Shown here one piece after another: positions 11,101 through 23,002 of a DNA stretch of 64,000 nt. The translations under genes were made by a program, and so were the position numbers. Positions within the stretch are counted from its first letter, which is position 1. Each line of letters opens with the position of its first letter. Below the pieces are notes generated by a model that searched no databases, was not told where the DNA came from, and was given only the letters and a program-made list of their open reading frames with translations. The DNA comes from Blumeriella jaapii (Eukaryota > Ascomycota > Leotiomycetes > Helotiales > Drepanopezizaceae): assembly GCA_009599575.1 (NCBI GenBank), contig VWND01000005.1:1178001-1242000 (forward strand), written 5' to 3'.

Positions 11101-13285
11101 AAAATCGATTTCGTTTGGGAAGAAAAACAAAGCAAAGCTATAAAAGTTTTCAAAAACGATCTTTTATCGGTCCTATCGCTTATGCGAATCGATTATAGCC
11201 CAAACGCAAAAAAAATTATTTTAATTATCGACGCTAATATTTTCGGTTAGGAAGCTGTATTGCAATAAATCGATAAAAACAAAAAACGGCATTTTTTACG
11301 ATTCGAAAGCGGCTTATAATCTTTCGCTAAAACGCGTTACGATGTTATTAAACGAAAATGTCGAAGCGCTTTTAAAATAATAAAAAAAATAAAAAGCGAA
11401 TTGTACGGCGTGTATTTTATTTTGGAAATAAACGCAAAAGTTTTTGTCGATTAATTAAATAAAAGAGCTAGTAATTTATTAAAAGCGCTCGTTATTAATT
11501 AAATAGCTTGGATGCGATTTATAAACTTCGAAATTAAACATATTAAGAAAATAATTAATACAGCGGCAAATAGCTTTTTCAAACGAAAACGCTTTTATCC
11601 GTTTGATTTCGCTAAACAAAGCGAATAAAATATCGACGAATAAATCGCTGACGAAATCGGCTGTTTCGCTATTTGCGCTCTGAGTTTTATAGAACCAAAT
11701 TCATTCGCGTTGCTATTTCGGCTGGCACCGCGAATGAAAAACATTAATTTTCGGGCCGAAAAAGCATTCGCGTTATTATTTCGGCTAGCACCGCGAATAG
11801 ATTTGATCGAAAACGATCGGAATAAGCCGATTACCGACGAAAATAAATTTTTAATCGATAATTACGAAACCGGGGATTTTTATTTAATCGTATACTATTT
11901 AATTATTTTGTTTAAATTATTTAGCGTGCTAAATTATTAATTCAAATTATTTAAAAACTAGGTTTTCGATTATATTTTAACCGATAGGAAACTGTATAAA
12001 ATAAAAAATAATATATATTAAAAACGCTTAGTAATAAATAACAAGGCCGATAAATTTCAAATTATAAAAAAAGCTTACGAAAAAGTGTTTTATAAAAAAG
12101 CTGAAGCCATTTATCACCGAATCAAAAACGATTTTTAATAAAAAAAGTGCTTCGAAAATTGCAAAGTCTTCGTTAAAAGCTGCATTTTTTATTAAAAACG
12201 AAAGCTTGGCCGAAAAAAAAATCTATTATATTCAACGTAGTTTTTTGGAATTTGAAAAAAAGTTAACTTCGACGTTATACGCGTACTAACCACCGATCGC
12301 GGTTATATATGTTTCGTGCTCGTTATTAACGATTTATTTAAATAGCCTGAAAAACGATTTTTCCGAAACGCTATTTTCGAAGTTATAGCGACTTTTTTTT
12401 AAAAAAACGTTATATATCGATACGGTTTATTTAGCAAATTAAACGTCGATAGTAAATCCGAAAACAAAAGCGTTATCGAGATTTTTATAAAAAAATACGG
12501 AATTCAGCGTATTTAAATTTCAGCTTATAATTCGAAAAGCAACGGATTCGTAGAACGAAGCTATAGAAATATTTTTAACGGTCTTTTTAAAGCTATTCGA
12601 AAAAGTTATAAGCGTTGGTCGCGGAAATTTTCTAAAATGCTTTTTGCTATACGTATATATATATACGCTTTTATTGAAATAATTTTATTTTTCATTTAAT
12701 ACGGCAAAAACGCTCGATTGCTTTTGAAAATAAAATGGCCTGTATAAAAGTTTTATAACGTGGTTAAAATAAAAACGAAAGCAGACTTATTAATAATAAA
12801 TTTAAATAATTAAATTACCGCGATATAAATATAAAAAAAATAATCTTAAAAAAAAAAGGTATAAAAAAGCGGCTAAAAAAGTCTGGGATAAGACCAAGGT
12901 TTTAAAAAAAACGCTAATTAAAAAGAAAGATTTGGTTTTAATTTACGACGTCCAGCGCGCTATCGACAAATCGGCCGATACTAAGTTTAATTACAAATAG
13001 TTCGGACCTTACGAAATATGCGAGGCCGAATTAAATAAAAGTTATTATAAGCTTACGGAATTCGATAAAACAAAACTGAAAGAAACGTTCGCCGTTAACC
13101 GGTTAAAACGATTTTATAAAAAAAACCAGCAAGTTTACTTTTTAGATTTTGAATTAAACAGCGATTTCGATTTTAACGATTCCGACGACGATTTCGACTA
13201 AAGCGATTATATTTCTGAAAAAGAACCTTTTAGAAAGGTTTGGAAATAACCGGACGATAACTCCGCTGCTGAAAGCACAGTTTAA
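8118..13285 (+). pseudogene. gypsy-1 R gag (C-terminal part) and pol remnant
   Basis: A Cys-containing gag segment lies at 8265-8400 (YKFCNNKEIYCEK, a likely worn zinc knuckle). A Lys-rich linker follows, with the 73-codon open stretch at 8920-9141. The protease active site reads FDNGTEVNC near 9327-9353, where gypsy proteases have D-S/T-G. The protease-flap region runs to 9694 and hairpin site 1 is at 9758-9792. RT: catalytic box YVDD intact at 10732-10743. RNase H runs at about 11210-11560 and integrase at about 11950-13100, with the catalytic Glu block NGFVERSY at 12541-12565. The C-terminal tail is Asp/Ser-rich. Stops at former Gln/Trp codons are spread throughout. It is the copy with the most catalytic residues left, but it is still inactive. 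Confidence 0.87.
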
Positions 13286-13791
13286 GTCGTGATTTCATTT
13301 ATGACCGAAAAGAAGAAAGGGGTATATAAGATTGTTTACTAACTGTTTTATTATTTTTATTATCTATTGTTTTCTTTTTTATTATATACTGTTTTATTGT
13401 TTTTGTTTTGCTTTGCTTATATACAACTTAATTATTTTGTTTATTTTTAAGACTTTTTTTTATATTATTTAGGATATTTATTATATTTTTTTTTGTTTGA
13501 TTATACTTTTGTTTATCAGAACAAAAGCTTTGTATATATTTAAGCCGTATATTTGATATATTTATATTATTCGCACATTTTATAAAAACTATTTTTTATG
13601 CATTTTATTGTTTGCTACCTTTTGCATTATTTATTCTTTTCGTTATTCTGAACGGATGCCTGCCTGAACAGTTATAATTTATTAAAAGAATAGCATACGG
13701 ATTTCCGTAATTTTTGAATACAAATATTTTACAATTTCCGTATTTTTTCCTATTTACTTTTTAACAAATATAATATACTTTTTTAATTAAT
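13286..13791 (+). other. spacer between pol and ORF3 of gypsy-1 R
   Basis: T-rich, non-coding, homologous to 3966-4486. It has a small deletion relative to S near 13440. I see no gene in it. Confidence 0.6.
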
Positions 13792-16700
13792 AAACCTATC
13801 GATATTATATCGTTTTTTAAGCAAAGCGTTGCTAAATCTAGCAAGCTTATTTTTAATTTATTTTAAAACGGAATTATTATACGCAACTTTTCCGAATTTA
13901 AATAAATATATAATGCCGCTATCCCAGATTAATAAGCAGCTTTCGTAAAAACGTTTATAAAACAATTCGATATAATAACTGGAAACGTTAACGAATTTTT
14001 ATTCGATTACAAAAGTTTCGTTAAAGCTGAATTCGTTCGCAAAAGCTTTAATTACGATAAATTTCTGTTTAATTACGACAACGTTTTAAAAGTCTTCGCC
14101 GGAGCAAAAAAAGCTCGAAATAACAAAAAAAAGGTAATAGACCGAGTTTTGCGCTTTCTGCCAAATTAACGAAGAAAAAATATTCAAAAATACGTTTTTA
14201 GCAAAATCACCGGTGTTATTTTATTTCGGCATTTCGCTCGTCTTTTCGAAACCATTATTTTTATTAAAAAAAAAGTCTAAGTATTAAACGTTTATATTCT
14301 TAAAGCGCAAGCCCTGAAAACTAATAATTTAAAAGCCCGCAGGTTTATAAGTTTTTTTACAGCTGTTTGCAAATTGGTCGACGACGTTATATAATCGCTA
14401 AAAAAAGTTTTAATCGGCTGCGAAATCCTAAATCTGACCTTTTTTCAAAGCAAAAGACTGAGCGTCGCCGAATACGGTATTTTTATACCGAACGAAAAAA
14501 ACGACGCTATTCCGATATTTTAAACTTACGACGACGAAAAACGAAAAATCTAATATTATTTTCGTTTAATTCGAAAAAACATACGCGGTAGCAATTAATA
14601 TTTTTAAAATAGCTAAAACAACTCGGAAACTTTTATTTTTAACGGTCGAAAACGAATCCGAAAACGAAATTAAAAGCGTAATAACAAATAACCGCTTATT
14701 CGAATATAAAAAACCTATTGTATTTATGGAAATAATTCCGGAAAAAATAAAAACAAAAAACGTAAAAAAGCGCGCCGATATTTCCGAAATCTTTTTTGTT
14801 CGAAAAAAAAAACTATTTACGTCGTTAGCAAAAAAAGCACCGCGAATAAAAACAGCCGGAAATCGACGCCGAATTATAAATTTTAAATTAATTAATAAAA
14901 AACGCGACGACTCTACGGAATCAAATTTAAAAAACGCCGGCATTCCGAAAGGAAAAGATTCAAACGATTTTGAATCTAACTTTTCGAAACTAAATATACA
15001 AATATCAAAAACGCCTGCTGCGTTTAAAAACGTCGTATTATTACCGCTAATATTTTAGATTTTAATAAAAGCATTTAAAATTTCGATTATTATACGATTC
15101 GACCGAAAAAGCTTGAAAAAAAATATCGAAATTATTGCGGAAAAAATCATATAAAAAGCGCAAAATCAAATTACCTTGCTTAAAACTTTCGCTTTCGACG
15201 ACGAAACGATTTAAAAGTTTTACTTCGATATTTTTATACAAAAATCAAATAAATCCGTTAGTTTTTTTTTTTTTGCTTCGAACGAAAACTAAACCAAGCT
15301 TTTTTCGAAAAATTGCAAATGTAATACGCTAGCGTAAATAAAAAAAACTTTTGAAAACGGTGATCCGTTTTTATTCGAGCTTTCTTTCGTTAAAAAACTT
15401 CGATTTTTCAATTTCGTTTTTATAAATAACGTTAACGCCAGAAAAAACGGCAAATTCTGCTATTTTCACGTACGCTGTTACGCGGCGTACTGCGATTTGA
15501 TTACAAAAAAAATCGACGTTATCGGCTTCGCTAATCGATTCGCTGTTATTAAAAATTCGGATTACGATATATTCGAAATTGATTTTAATAACTAATTTAT
15601 ATTCCGACGAAAAACTGCGAAAATTATCTAAGCGCGTATTAAAGCTTACCTGGGCTACGCAAATTTCAAAACAAACCTTAAGGCTTTCAGCGCGATTATA
15701 AAACTCGATTAAAACGTAGAAAAATAGAAGTAACGAATATTTCCAAAAGCCGACTTTTCTAGCTTTTCGACCGAAGATATGTTTTAAAGTCTATTTAAAC
15801 TAAGCTGCGAATTCGTTAATTACGTAAGGTTTTATAACGGAGAAAACAAGCCACTGTTGTATTTTATAAAAAAAAAAGTAGTTATATATAAGTATTATTT
15901 CCGACTGATAAAACCTAAAAAGCATTTACAGCTTTTTTCGCTAATATGCTTTACAATTTTATTTAATAAGCTTTCAAAATGCACTCCGGCTTTTATCTCG
16001 CTGTTTTAATTATTCGAAACTCTGGAAACTGTCGCTTCGTAGCGTATTTTAACGTTCCGATCGCCTCAGGTTTTGCTAGCCCCGATCGTATTACAATTAC
16101 AAAATTCGATATCGCCGATTTTTAAAAAAAAAAAAAATCGAAAACCTTACCGACGCTATCTTCGATTATTACGTTCTGCTTGTATTCGCATACAATTCGG
16201 AAATAATCGAAGCTTATCTGCAATTATACTACGACGCTAAGCTAATTAAAACTATTCAAAAAAGCCCAGCTTCTTCGTATTTCAGCGCGTCTAAAGCAAT
16301 AGCTTCGGCTATTTTATCGGACTACGAGACCGAAAGCTACGGAATAAAAAATAAAATAATTTTTATTAGCTTTTCGATTAAGCAAAAGATTTTCGTTAGA
16401 TTCAAAATCCAAAAAACCGACGGCGCGATGCTAATTTACTCGAATAATTATACGGCGCAAAAATACAAAAATTATTTCGAAAACGATAATCCGATAAGTA
16501 ATCTGATATTGTTTATACTGCGGCGAAAGCAACCATAGCATTTTCGGTAGTTTCGACTGCAAACGATTATTTCCGAACCATTTCGTAGAATAATTTTTTT
16601 TATAAGCTTCGAAGCTTTTTTAAAAGCATTCGTCGGCAGACAATCGTGGTCCGACCTATTAATTTTACGCAAAGCAAAAGCGTTAATCGGTTTTAATTAC

Positions 16701-17027
16701 GACGAATTAATCGATTATTTTCACGATTTTAATATAAGATTTTTTAGCGCTTTTTGCAAAGCGTAAAACTACGTTTAAAAACTGAAATTTATTATTTACG
16801 GAAAAAAATCGTAAAAAGCATTCGTCGCGGCGATATTTAATAATATTATCGACGAAAAAGCTATCAAAACGTTTATAAATTTAAACGATATTTTAATTAA
16901 TATTTTATCGAGCCATTTTTTAAAAAAGCAGAGTAAACAAAATAATTTAAACGACAAGCGAAACGTTACCCCTTCGCAAAAGCCAATAGCAAAAAGGCTA
17001 AGAACGGGTTAAAAGATCGAAGAAGTA
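13792..17027 (+). pseudogene. gypsy-1 R third ORF (post-pol)
   Basis: Same unrecognised long frame as 4487-7722, aligning over its full length. Longer open pieces survive at 14367-14591 and 14726-15058, the latter covering the Lys-rich middle with hairpin site 3. A run of A at about 16126-16137 again marks a frame change. The frame ends at the insertion point of element X: the flanking GTA is followed by the X terminus, and the interrupted element resumes at 19854. Function unknown. Confidence 0.58.
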
Positions 17028-17035
17028 CCGTACGG

Positions 17036-17380
17036 CTTATCTAGGGTCGGATCATAACCGATTATACCCGGTTGCAAAACCGGGTATACACCGATTATAA
17101 TCGGTTTTAAAACCGGGTATACACCGATTGTAATCGATTTCAAAACCGATTATACACCGATTATAATCGATTAAATATCGATTATAACCGGTTTTAATTC
17201 GATTATAATCGATGTATAATCGGTTTTAAAACCGGATATAATCGGTTGCTAATCGGTGTTAATACCGAAGTGGCGCGGTTTACTTTTACATCGATATAAC
17301 GATTTAACACCGAATATAATCGGTATTACCGAATATAATCGGTGTTAAAACCGATTATACTCGGTATTAATACCGAAACA
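17036..17380. repeat. palindrome-rich terminal domain of X
   Basis: Dense in short self-complementary units built from AACCGATTATAATCGGTT and CCGGTTTTAAAACCGG, spaced about 20 bases apart, and closed by the palindrome CCGTACGG at the outer end. The region could extrude several cruciforms. The same domain lies at 50780-51170 (Z) and 51926-52307 (Y). The 114 bases up to 17494 are unique AT-rich sequence shared by all three copies. Confidence 0.8.
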
Positions 17381-17494
17381 AATCTATATAATTAAATTAA
17401 ATCGATATTTAATATATACCAAACTTTCCGAATTTCAATTAAAAATCTTATATTAAACTTCGTTTATTAAATATTATACTTAATAACATTTTCG

Positions 17495-18420
17495 CTACCA
17501 CCACCTCGCTGCTACCACCTCGCTGCCACCACCTCGCTGCCACCACCTCGCTGCCATCACCTCGCTGCCACCACTTCGTTGCCACCATTTCGCTGCCATC
17601 ACCTCGCTGCCACCACCTCGCTGCCACCATCTCGCTGCCACCACCTCGTCGCCACCACTATCACCATTATTACCACTATTACCACCACTATCACTATTAC
17701 CACCACCACCACCATCATTACTATTATCACCACCACCTCGCTGCCACCACTTCGCTGCCACCACCTCGCTGCCACCATTTCGCTGCCACCATCTCGCTGC
17801 CACCACCTCGCTGCCACCACTTCGCTGCCACCACCTCGCTGCCACCATCTCGCTGCCACCATCTCGCTGCCACCATCTCGTCGCCACCATTATTACTACT
17901 ATTACCACTATTTATTATTATTACCACCATTACTACCATTACCACTACTACCACTATCACCACCACTACCACCACTACCACCACTACCACCACTATTACC
18001 ACTACTACCATTATTTTGCTGCCACCACCTCGCTGCCACCACTTCGCTGCCACCATCTCGTCGCTACTACTATCACCACCATTATCATCACCACCACCAC
18101 TACCATTACCACTATCACCACCATTATCACCACCACCATTACCACCATCATCACCATTACTACCACCATCTCGCTGCCACCATTTCGCTGCCACCATCTC
18201 GTCGCTACCACCACCACTACTATTATCACTATCATTACCACCACCACCACTATTACCACCATCACCACCATTATCACCACTATCACCACCACCTCGCTGC
18301 CACCACTTCGCTGCCACCACCTCGTCGCCACCATTACCACCACCATTATCACTACCATTATCATTACCATTATTACTACCATTACCATCATCACCACCAC
18401 TATTATCATCACCACCTTTC
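17495..18420. repeat. X minisatellite arm 1 (C-rich on plus strand)
   Basis: Tandem 14-bp units reading TCGCTGCCACCACC on this strand, with TCGTCGCCACCA variants, alternating with ACC/ATC/ACT/ATT trinucleotide tracts. All three frames are open over long stretches because 14 bp times 3 gives a 14-residue periodic peptide. The long apparent ORFs here are a repeat artefact. Confidence 0.9.
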
Positions 18421-18657
18421 TGCTATTATTATAACTATTCAGCTTATTCGATTGTTCGGCTATTCGGCTGTTCGGCTGTTCGGCTTTTCGTTATTTTTTT
18501 TAGCAAAATAGTATTAGCGAAATAATAATAATAACAGCGAAATAATAGCAGCGGAAAAATAAATGTAATAAACTTTTATATTTTTTTTGAAAATACAAAT
18601 AGTAATAATAATAATAATAATAGTAATAATAATAATAATAATGGTGATAATAGCGAC
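18421..18657. repeat. X centre with 8-bp GTTCGGCT array
   Basis: Unique-sequence core between the opposed arms. It begins with about five copies of an 8-bp unit (GTTCGGCT on this strand, AGCCGAAC in element orientation). A short AT-rich stretch follows, with a TTTTGAAAATACAAAT motif also found at 49920-49950 in Z. No coding potential seen. Confidence 0.75.
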
Positions 18658-19615
18658 GAGATGGTGGCAGCGAGATGGTGGCAACGAGGTGGTGGCAGCG
18701 AGGTGGTAGCAGCAAAATAATGGTAATAATAGTAATAATAGCGGTAGTGATAATAATAGTAGTAATGGTGGTAATAATAATAGTAGTGGTAATGATGGTA
18801 ATGGTGGTAATGGTGGTAGTGGTGGTAGTGGTGGTAATGGTGGTGGCGACGAGATGGTGGCGACGAAGTGGTGGCGACGAAGTAGTGATGGTAATAATGG
18901 TAATAGTGGTGGTGGTAGTGGTAGTAGTAGCGACGAGATGGTGGCAGCGAAGTGGTGATGGTAATGGTGGTAATGGTAGTAATGGTGGTAATAATGATGG
19001 CGACGAGGTGATGGTAATAATAATGGTGGTAATAGTAATAATAGTAATCGTAGTGGTAATAATAGCGACGGGATGGTAGCAGCGAAATGGTGGCAGCGAG
19101 GTGGTGATAGCAAAATAATGGTAGTAATAGTAATAATGGGTGATAATGATAATAGTAGTGGTAATGGTGGTAATGGTGGTAGTGGTGATAATAGTGGTAG
19201 TGGTGGTAGTAGTGATAATGGTGGTAGTAGTGGTGGCGACGAGGTGGTGGCGACGAGATGGTGGCGACGAAGTAGTGGTGGTAGTGGTAGTAGTAATGGT
19301 GGTGGTGGTGGTGATGGTAGCGACGAGATGGTGGCAGCGAAATGGTGGTGGTAATGGTGATAATAATGGTAGTGATGGTAATGGTGGTAATGGTGGTAAT
19401 AATAATAGTGGTGGTGGCGACGAAGTGATAGCAGCGAAGTGATAGCAGCGAGGTGGTGGCAGCGAGGTGGTGGCAGCAGCGAGATGGTGGCAGCGAGGTG
19501 GTGGCAGCGAAATGGTGGCAGCGAGAGATAATGGCAGCGAAGTGGTGGCGGCGAGGTGTTGGTAGTGTTAATGGTATTAGTGGTGGTAGCAGCGAAATAA
19601 TGGTAGCGAAATAGT
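18658..19615. repeat. X minisatellite arm 2 (G-rich on plus strand)
   Basis: Units of GGTGGTGGCAGCGA and GGTGGCGACGAG with interleaved GGT/AGT/GAT/AAT tracts, in inverted orientation relative to 17495-18420. The two arms could anneal as a giant imperfect hairpin. The 240 bases from 19616 to the terminus are unique and contain CCGAGTTAAC-like subterminal motifs in RIPed form. Confidence 0.88.
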
Positions 19616-19986
19616 GTTAATAAAAGCGTTAATAAAAAGTAATAATTAATTCGTATAAGATTTGTATTTTTCTCGAAGCTTTGAATTATTATACAACTTA
19701 TCGTATTTATTAATTTTTAATAATTTTAAAATTAATTTTCATTTAATCGCGTGTTAATTTTGATTATATTCGGAGTTAATTTTACGCTAAGTGTTAATTC
19801 GGATTTGATTCGGTGTTGAATCGGTTGTAATCCCACCCACAGGCGCCCCTAAGTATATAACTAAAAAGTTCGGTTTTTGGTTAATTGATTTTTAAACTAT
19901 ATAAAATAAACTAGATTGCATTTATTAAAGTTATGTTTTTTTTTGGTCGTAATCAAAAACGATTACGTATATTATTTGAAACAGGA

Positions 19987-20253
19987 TGTAAAACGGTAAT
20001 ATCTTGTATTAATAGGAATTGGTAGTTTTAGCTATAGTCGAGACATAGACTTTTCCGAGACTCTTTGCTATTAATTACTTTTAACAGGTATAAGAACAAA
20101 GCATCCTTTTAAATAGTATTATAGGCACGCAATCCAATTTATACTTTTATTCATTTTTTTTTTCTTTTTTTCAGTCTTTTCTAGAGATTCCCTAGATTAT
20201 TTTACCCACCGACATGTGGCCGTATCAGTCTGGTTTTCCTACCTACTTTTACA
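19987..20253 (+). repeat. gypsy-1 LTR (3' LTR of R)
   Basis: 267 bp, starting TGTAAAACGG and ending TTTTACA. Bases 19854-19986 before it are the remaining 3' leader of R after element X. It is followed at once by ORF3 sequence of copy P beginning GTAAT, the expected TSD position. Confidence 0.93.
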
Positions 20254-22607
20254 GTAATAATAAACAACCGCTTATTCGAATACAAAAAACTTATTATAAT
20301 TGTAAAAACGATTTCGGAAAAAATAAAAACAAAAAACGTAAAAAAACGCGCCGACATTTTCGAAACTTTTTTTATTCGGAAAAAAAAATTATTCGCGTCG
20401 TTAGCAAAAAAAGCATCGCGAATAAAAACAGCCGGAAATCGACGCCGAATTATAACTTTTAAATTAATTAATAAAAAACGCGACGATTTTACGAAATCAA
20501 ACTTAGAAAACGCCGGTATTTCGAAAGGAAAAAACTTAAACGATTTTAAATTTAATTTTTCGAAATTAAATACGCAAATATTAAAAACGCTTATTGCGTT
20601 CAAAAACGTCGTATTATTATCGCCGATATTTCAGATTTTAATAAAAGCATTTAAGATTTCGATTATTATACGATTCGACCGAAAAAGCTTAGAAAAAAAT
20701 ATCGAAATTATCGCGAACGAAATTATATAAAAAACACAAAATCAAATTATTTTACTTAAAACTTTCGCTTTCGACGACGTTACGATTCAGAAATTTTACT
20801 TCGATACTTTTATACAAAAATCAAATAAATTCGTTAGCTTTTTTCTTTTTGTTTCGAACGAAAACTAAATTAAGTTTTTTTCGGAAAATTACAAATATAA
20901 TACGTTAAAACAAATAAAAAAGACTTTTGAAAACGATAACCCGTTTTTATTCGAATTTTTTTTCGCTGAAAAACTTCGATTTTTTAATTTCGTTTTTACG
21001 AATGATATTAACGCTAAAAAAAACGATAAGTTTTGCTATTTCTACGTACGCTATTACGCGGCGTATTACGATTTGATTACAAAAAAAATTAATATTATCG
21101 GTTTTGCTAATCGATTCGCTATTATTAAAAATTCGGATTACGACGTATACGAAATTAACTTTAATAATCAATTTATATTTCGACGAAAAACTGCGAAAAT
21201 TATTAAAACGCGTGCTAAAGCTTATTTAAGCTACGCAAACTTTAAAGCAAATCCTAAAATCTTCAGCGCGACTATAAAGCTCGATTAAAATAAAAAAAAA
21301 TAAAAACAACGAATATTCCCAAAAACCGACTTTTCTAGCTTTTCGACCGAAAATATACTTCAGAATCTATTCGAATTAAATTGCGAATTCGTTAATTACG
21401 TAAAATCGTACAACGGAAAAAACAAATTACTACTGTATTTTATAAAAAAAAAAATAGCTATATATAAGCATTATTTCCGATTAATCAAAACCCAAAAAGC
21501 GCTTACAGCTTTTTTCGTTAATATGCTATATAATTTTATTCAGCAAGCTTTTAAAATATACTTCGGCTTTTATTTCGCTGTTTTAATTATTCGGAACTTT
21601 GAAAACTGCTGCTTCGTAGCATATCCTGACGTTCCGATCGCTTTAAGTCTCGTTGATTCCGATCGTATTACAATTACAAAATTCGATATCGCCGATTTTT
21701 TAAAAAAAAAAAAATCGAAAATCCTACCGACGCCATTTTCGATTATTACGTTCTGCTTATATTCGTATACAACTCGGAAATAATCGAAACTTACCTGCAA
21801 TTATACTACGACGCTAAGCTAATTAAAACCATTTAAAAAAGCCCAGCTTTTTCGTATTTCAGCGCGTCTAAAACAATAGCCTTAGCTATTTTATCGAATT
21901 ACAAAACCGAAAGCTACGAAATAAAAAATAAAATAATTTTTGTTAGCTTTTCGACTAAGCAAAAGGTTTTCGTCAGATTTAAAACCCAAAAAACCGACGG
22001 CGCGATGCTAATTTATTCGAATAATTACACGGCGCAAAAATACAAAAATCATTTCGAAAACGACGCTTCGATAAACAATTTGATATTATTTGTTTTGCGA
22101 CGAAAGCAATTATAACACCTTCGGTAATTTCGATTATATACGATTATTTTCGAATTATTTCGTAAAATAATCTTTTTTATAAGCTTCGGAACTTTTTCAA
22201 AAGCATTCGTCGGTAAACAACCGTAATCCGACCTATTAGTTTTACGCAAAACAAAAGCGTTAATCGATTTTAATTACGACGAACTAATCGACTATTTTTA
22301 CGATTTTAATACAAAACTCTTTAACGCTTTTTAAAAAGCGTAAAACTACGTTTAAAAGCTGAAATCTATTATTTACGAAAAAAAATCGTAAAAAATATTC
22401 GTCGCGGCGATACTTAACGATATTATCGACGAAAAAGTTATTAAAACGTTCGTAAATCTAAACGATACCTCGATTAACATTTTATCGAGCCATTTTTTAA
22501 AAAAGCAAAATAAACAAAATAATTCAAACGATAAGCGAAACGCTATCCTTCCGCAGAAGCCAATAGCAAAAAGGCCAAAAACGGATTAGAAGACCGAAAA
22601 AATATAA
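20254..22607 (+). pseudogene. gypsy-1 P third ORF, 5'-truncated by insertion
   Basis: Contains the C-terminal two thirds of the unrecognised post-pol frame. The open segment at 21523-21783 covers the conserved NMLYNFIQQAF and FDIADFLKKKKS region. After the A run at 21702-21712 the homology moves to another frame, as in the other copies. Hairpin site 3 is at 20390-20424. Non-functional. Confidence 0.57.
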
Positions 22608-22735
22608 AACTAAAAAGTTCGGTTTTTAATTAATTAATTTTTAAATTATATAAAATAAACTAAATTGCATTTATTAAAATTATATTTTTTTTTAGTTGTA
22701 ATTAAAAACGACTACGTATATTATTTAAAACAAAA

Positions 22736-23002
22736 TATAAAACGGTAATATTTTATATTAATAAAAGTTGATAATTTTAGTTATAATCGAAGTATAAACC
22801 CTTTCGAAACCCTCTGCCATTAATTATTTTTAACAAATATAAAAGCAAAACACCCCCTTAAATAGTATCATAAGCACGTAGTCCAATTTATACCTTTATT
22901 CATTCTTTTTTTCCTTTTTTCAGTCTTTTCTAAAAATTCCCTAAACTATTTTATCCACCGACATATGACCGTATCAGTCCGGTTTTCCTATCTACTTTTA
23001 CA
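22736..23002 (+). repeat. gypsy-1 LTR (3' LTR of P)
   Basis: 267 bp, more heavily RIPed than the others (starts TATAAAACGG) and ending TTTTACA. Followed directly by ORF3 sequence of copy Q beginning GTATT. Confidence 0.92.

Larger units (their letters stand above)
17028..19853 (-). mobile_element. Element X: minisatellite-armed non-autonomous transposon (reverse orientation)
   Basis: 2,826 bp inserted in the tail of gypsy-1 R, flanked by the 2-bp direct repeat TA (17026-17027 and 19854-19855). Read on the minus strand it starts CTTAGGGGCGCC and ends TAAGCCGTACGG, as Y and Z do. The ends are imperfect inverted repeats: CTTA, then AGGGTCGGATCATAACCG versus TGGGTGGGATTACAACCG. The interior is two opposed minisatellite arms around a short centre, plus a palindrome-rich domain at one end. 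No transposase frame is visible, so it must rely on another element. Superfamily uncertain: a 2-3 bp TSD fits CACTA-like elements, but the termini do not begin CACTA. Confidence 0.85.
8118..20253 (+). mobile_element. gypsy-1 copy R, right part, interrupted by element X
   Basis: Starts abruptly inside gag right after the LTR of S; the matching gag position in copy T is about 47480. It continues through protease, RT, RNase H, integrase, spacer, ORF3 and 3' LTR. The simplest reading is that S inserted into the gag gene of R and that R's 5' half lies left of the window. Element X (17028-19853) splits the tail just after ORF3. This is the most complete internal gypsy-1 sequence in the window and shows that a full copy would be about 11 kb. 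Confidence 0.85.
20254..23002 (+). mobile_element. gypsy-1 copy P, right part (ORF3 to 3' LTR)
   Basis: Begins in ORF3 at the position equivalent to 14663 of R or 5381 of S, with no extra bases between the LTR of R and the homologous sequence. This is as expected if R inserted into the ORF3 of P. It runs to the LTR at 22736-23002. Confidence 0.85.

Noticed and set aside
17036..17380. CRISPR-like or telomere-like array
   Set aside because: Units are palindromic and contiguous without unique spacers, lie inside a transposon of a eukaryotic genome, and do not match TTAGGG-type telomere repeats.
17579..18511. 310-codon His/Pro-rich open frame, and similar long frames on both strands at 17495-19442
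   Set aside because: They are translations of the 14-bp minisatellite and trinucleotide tracts. Several frames and both strands are open at once, with a peptide period equal to the unit period.
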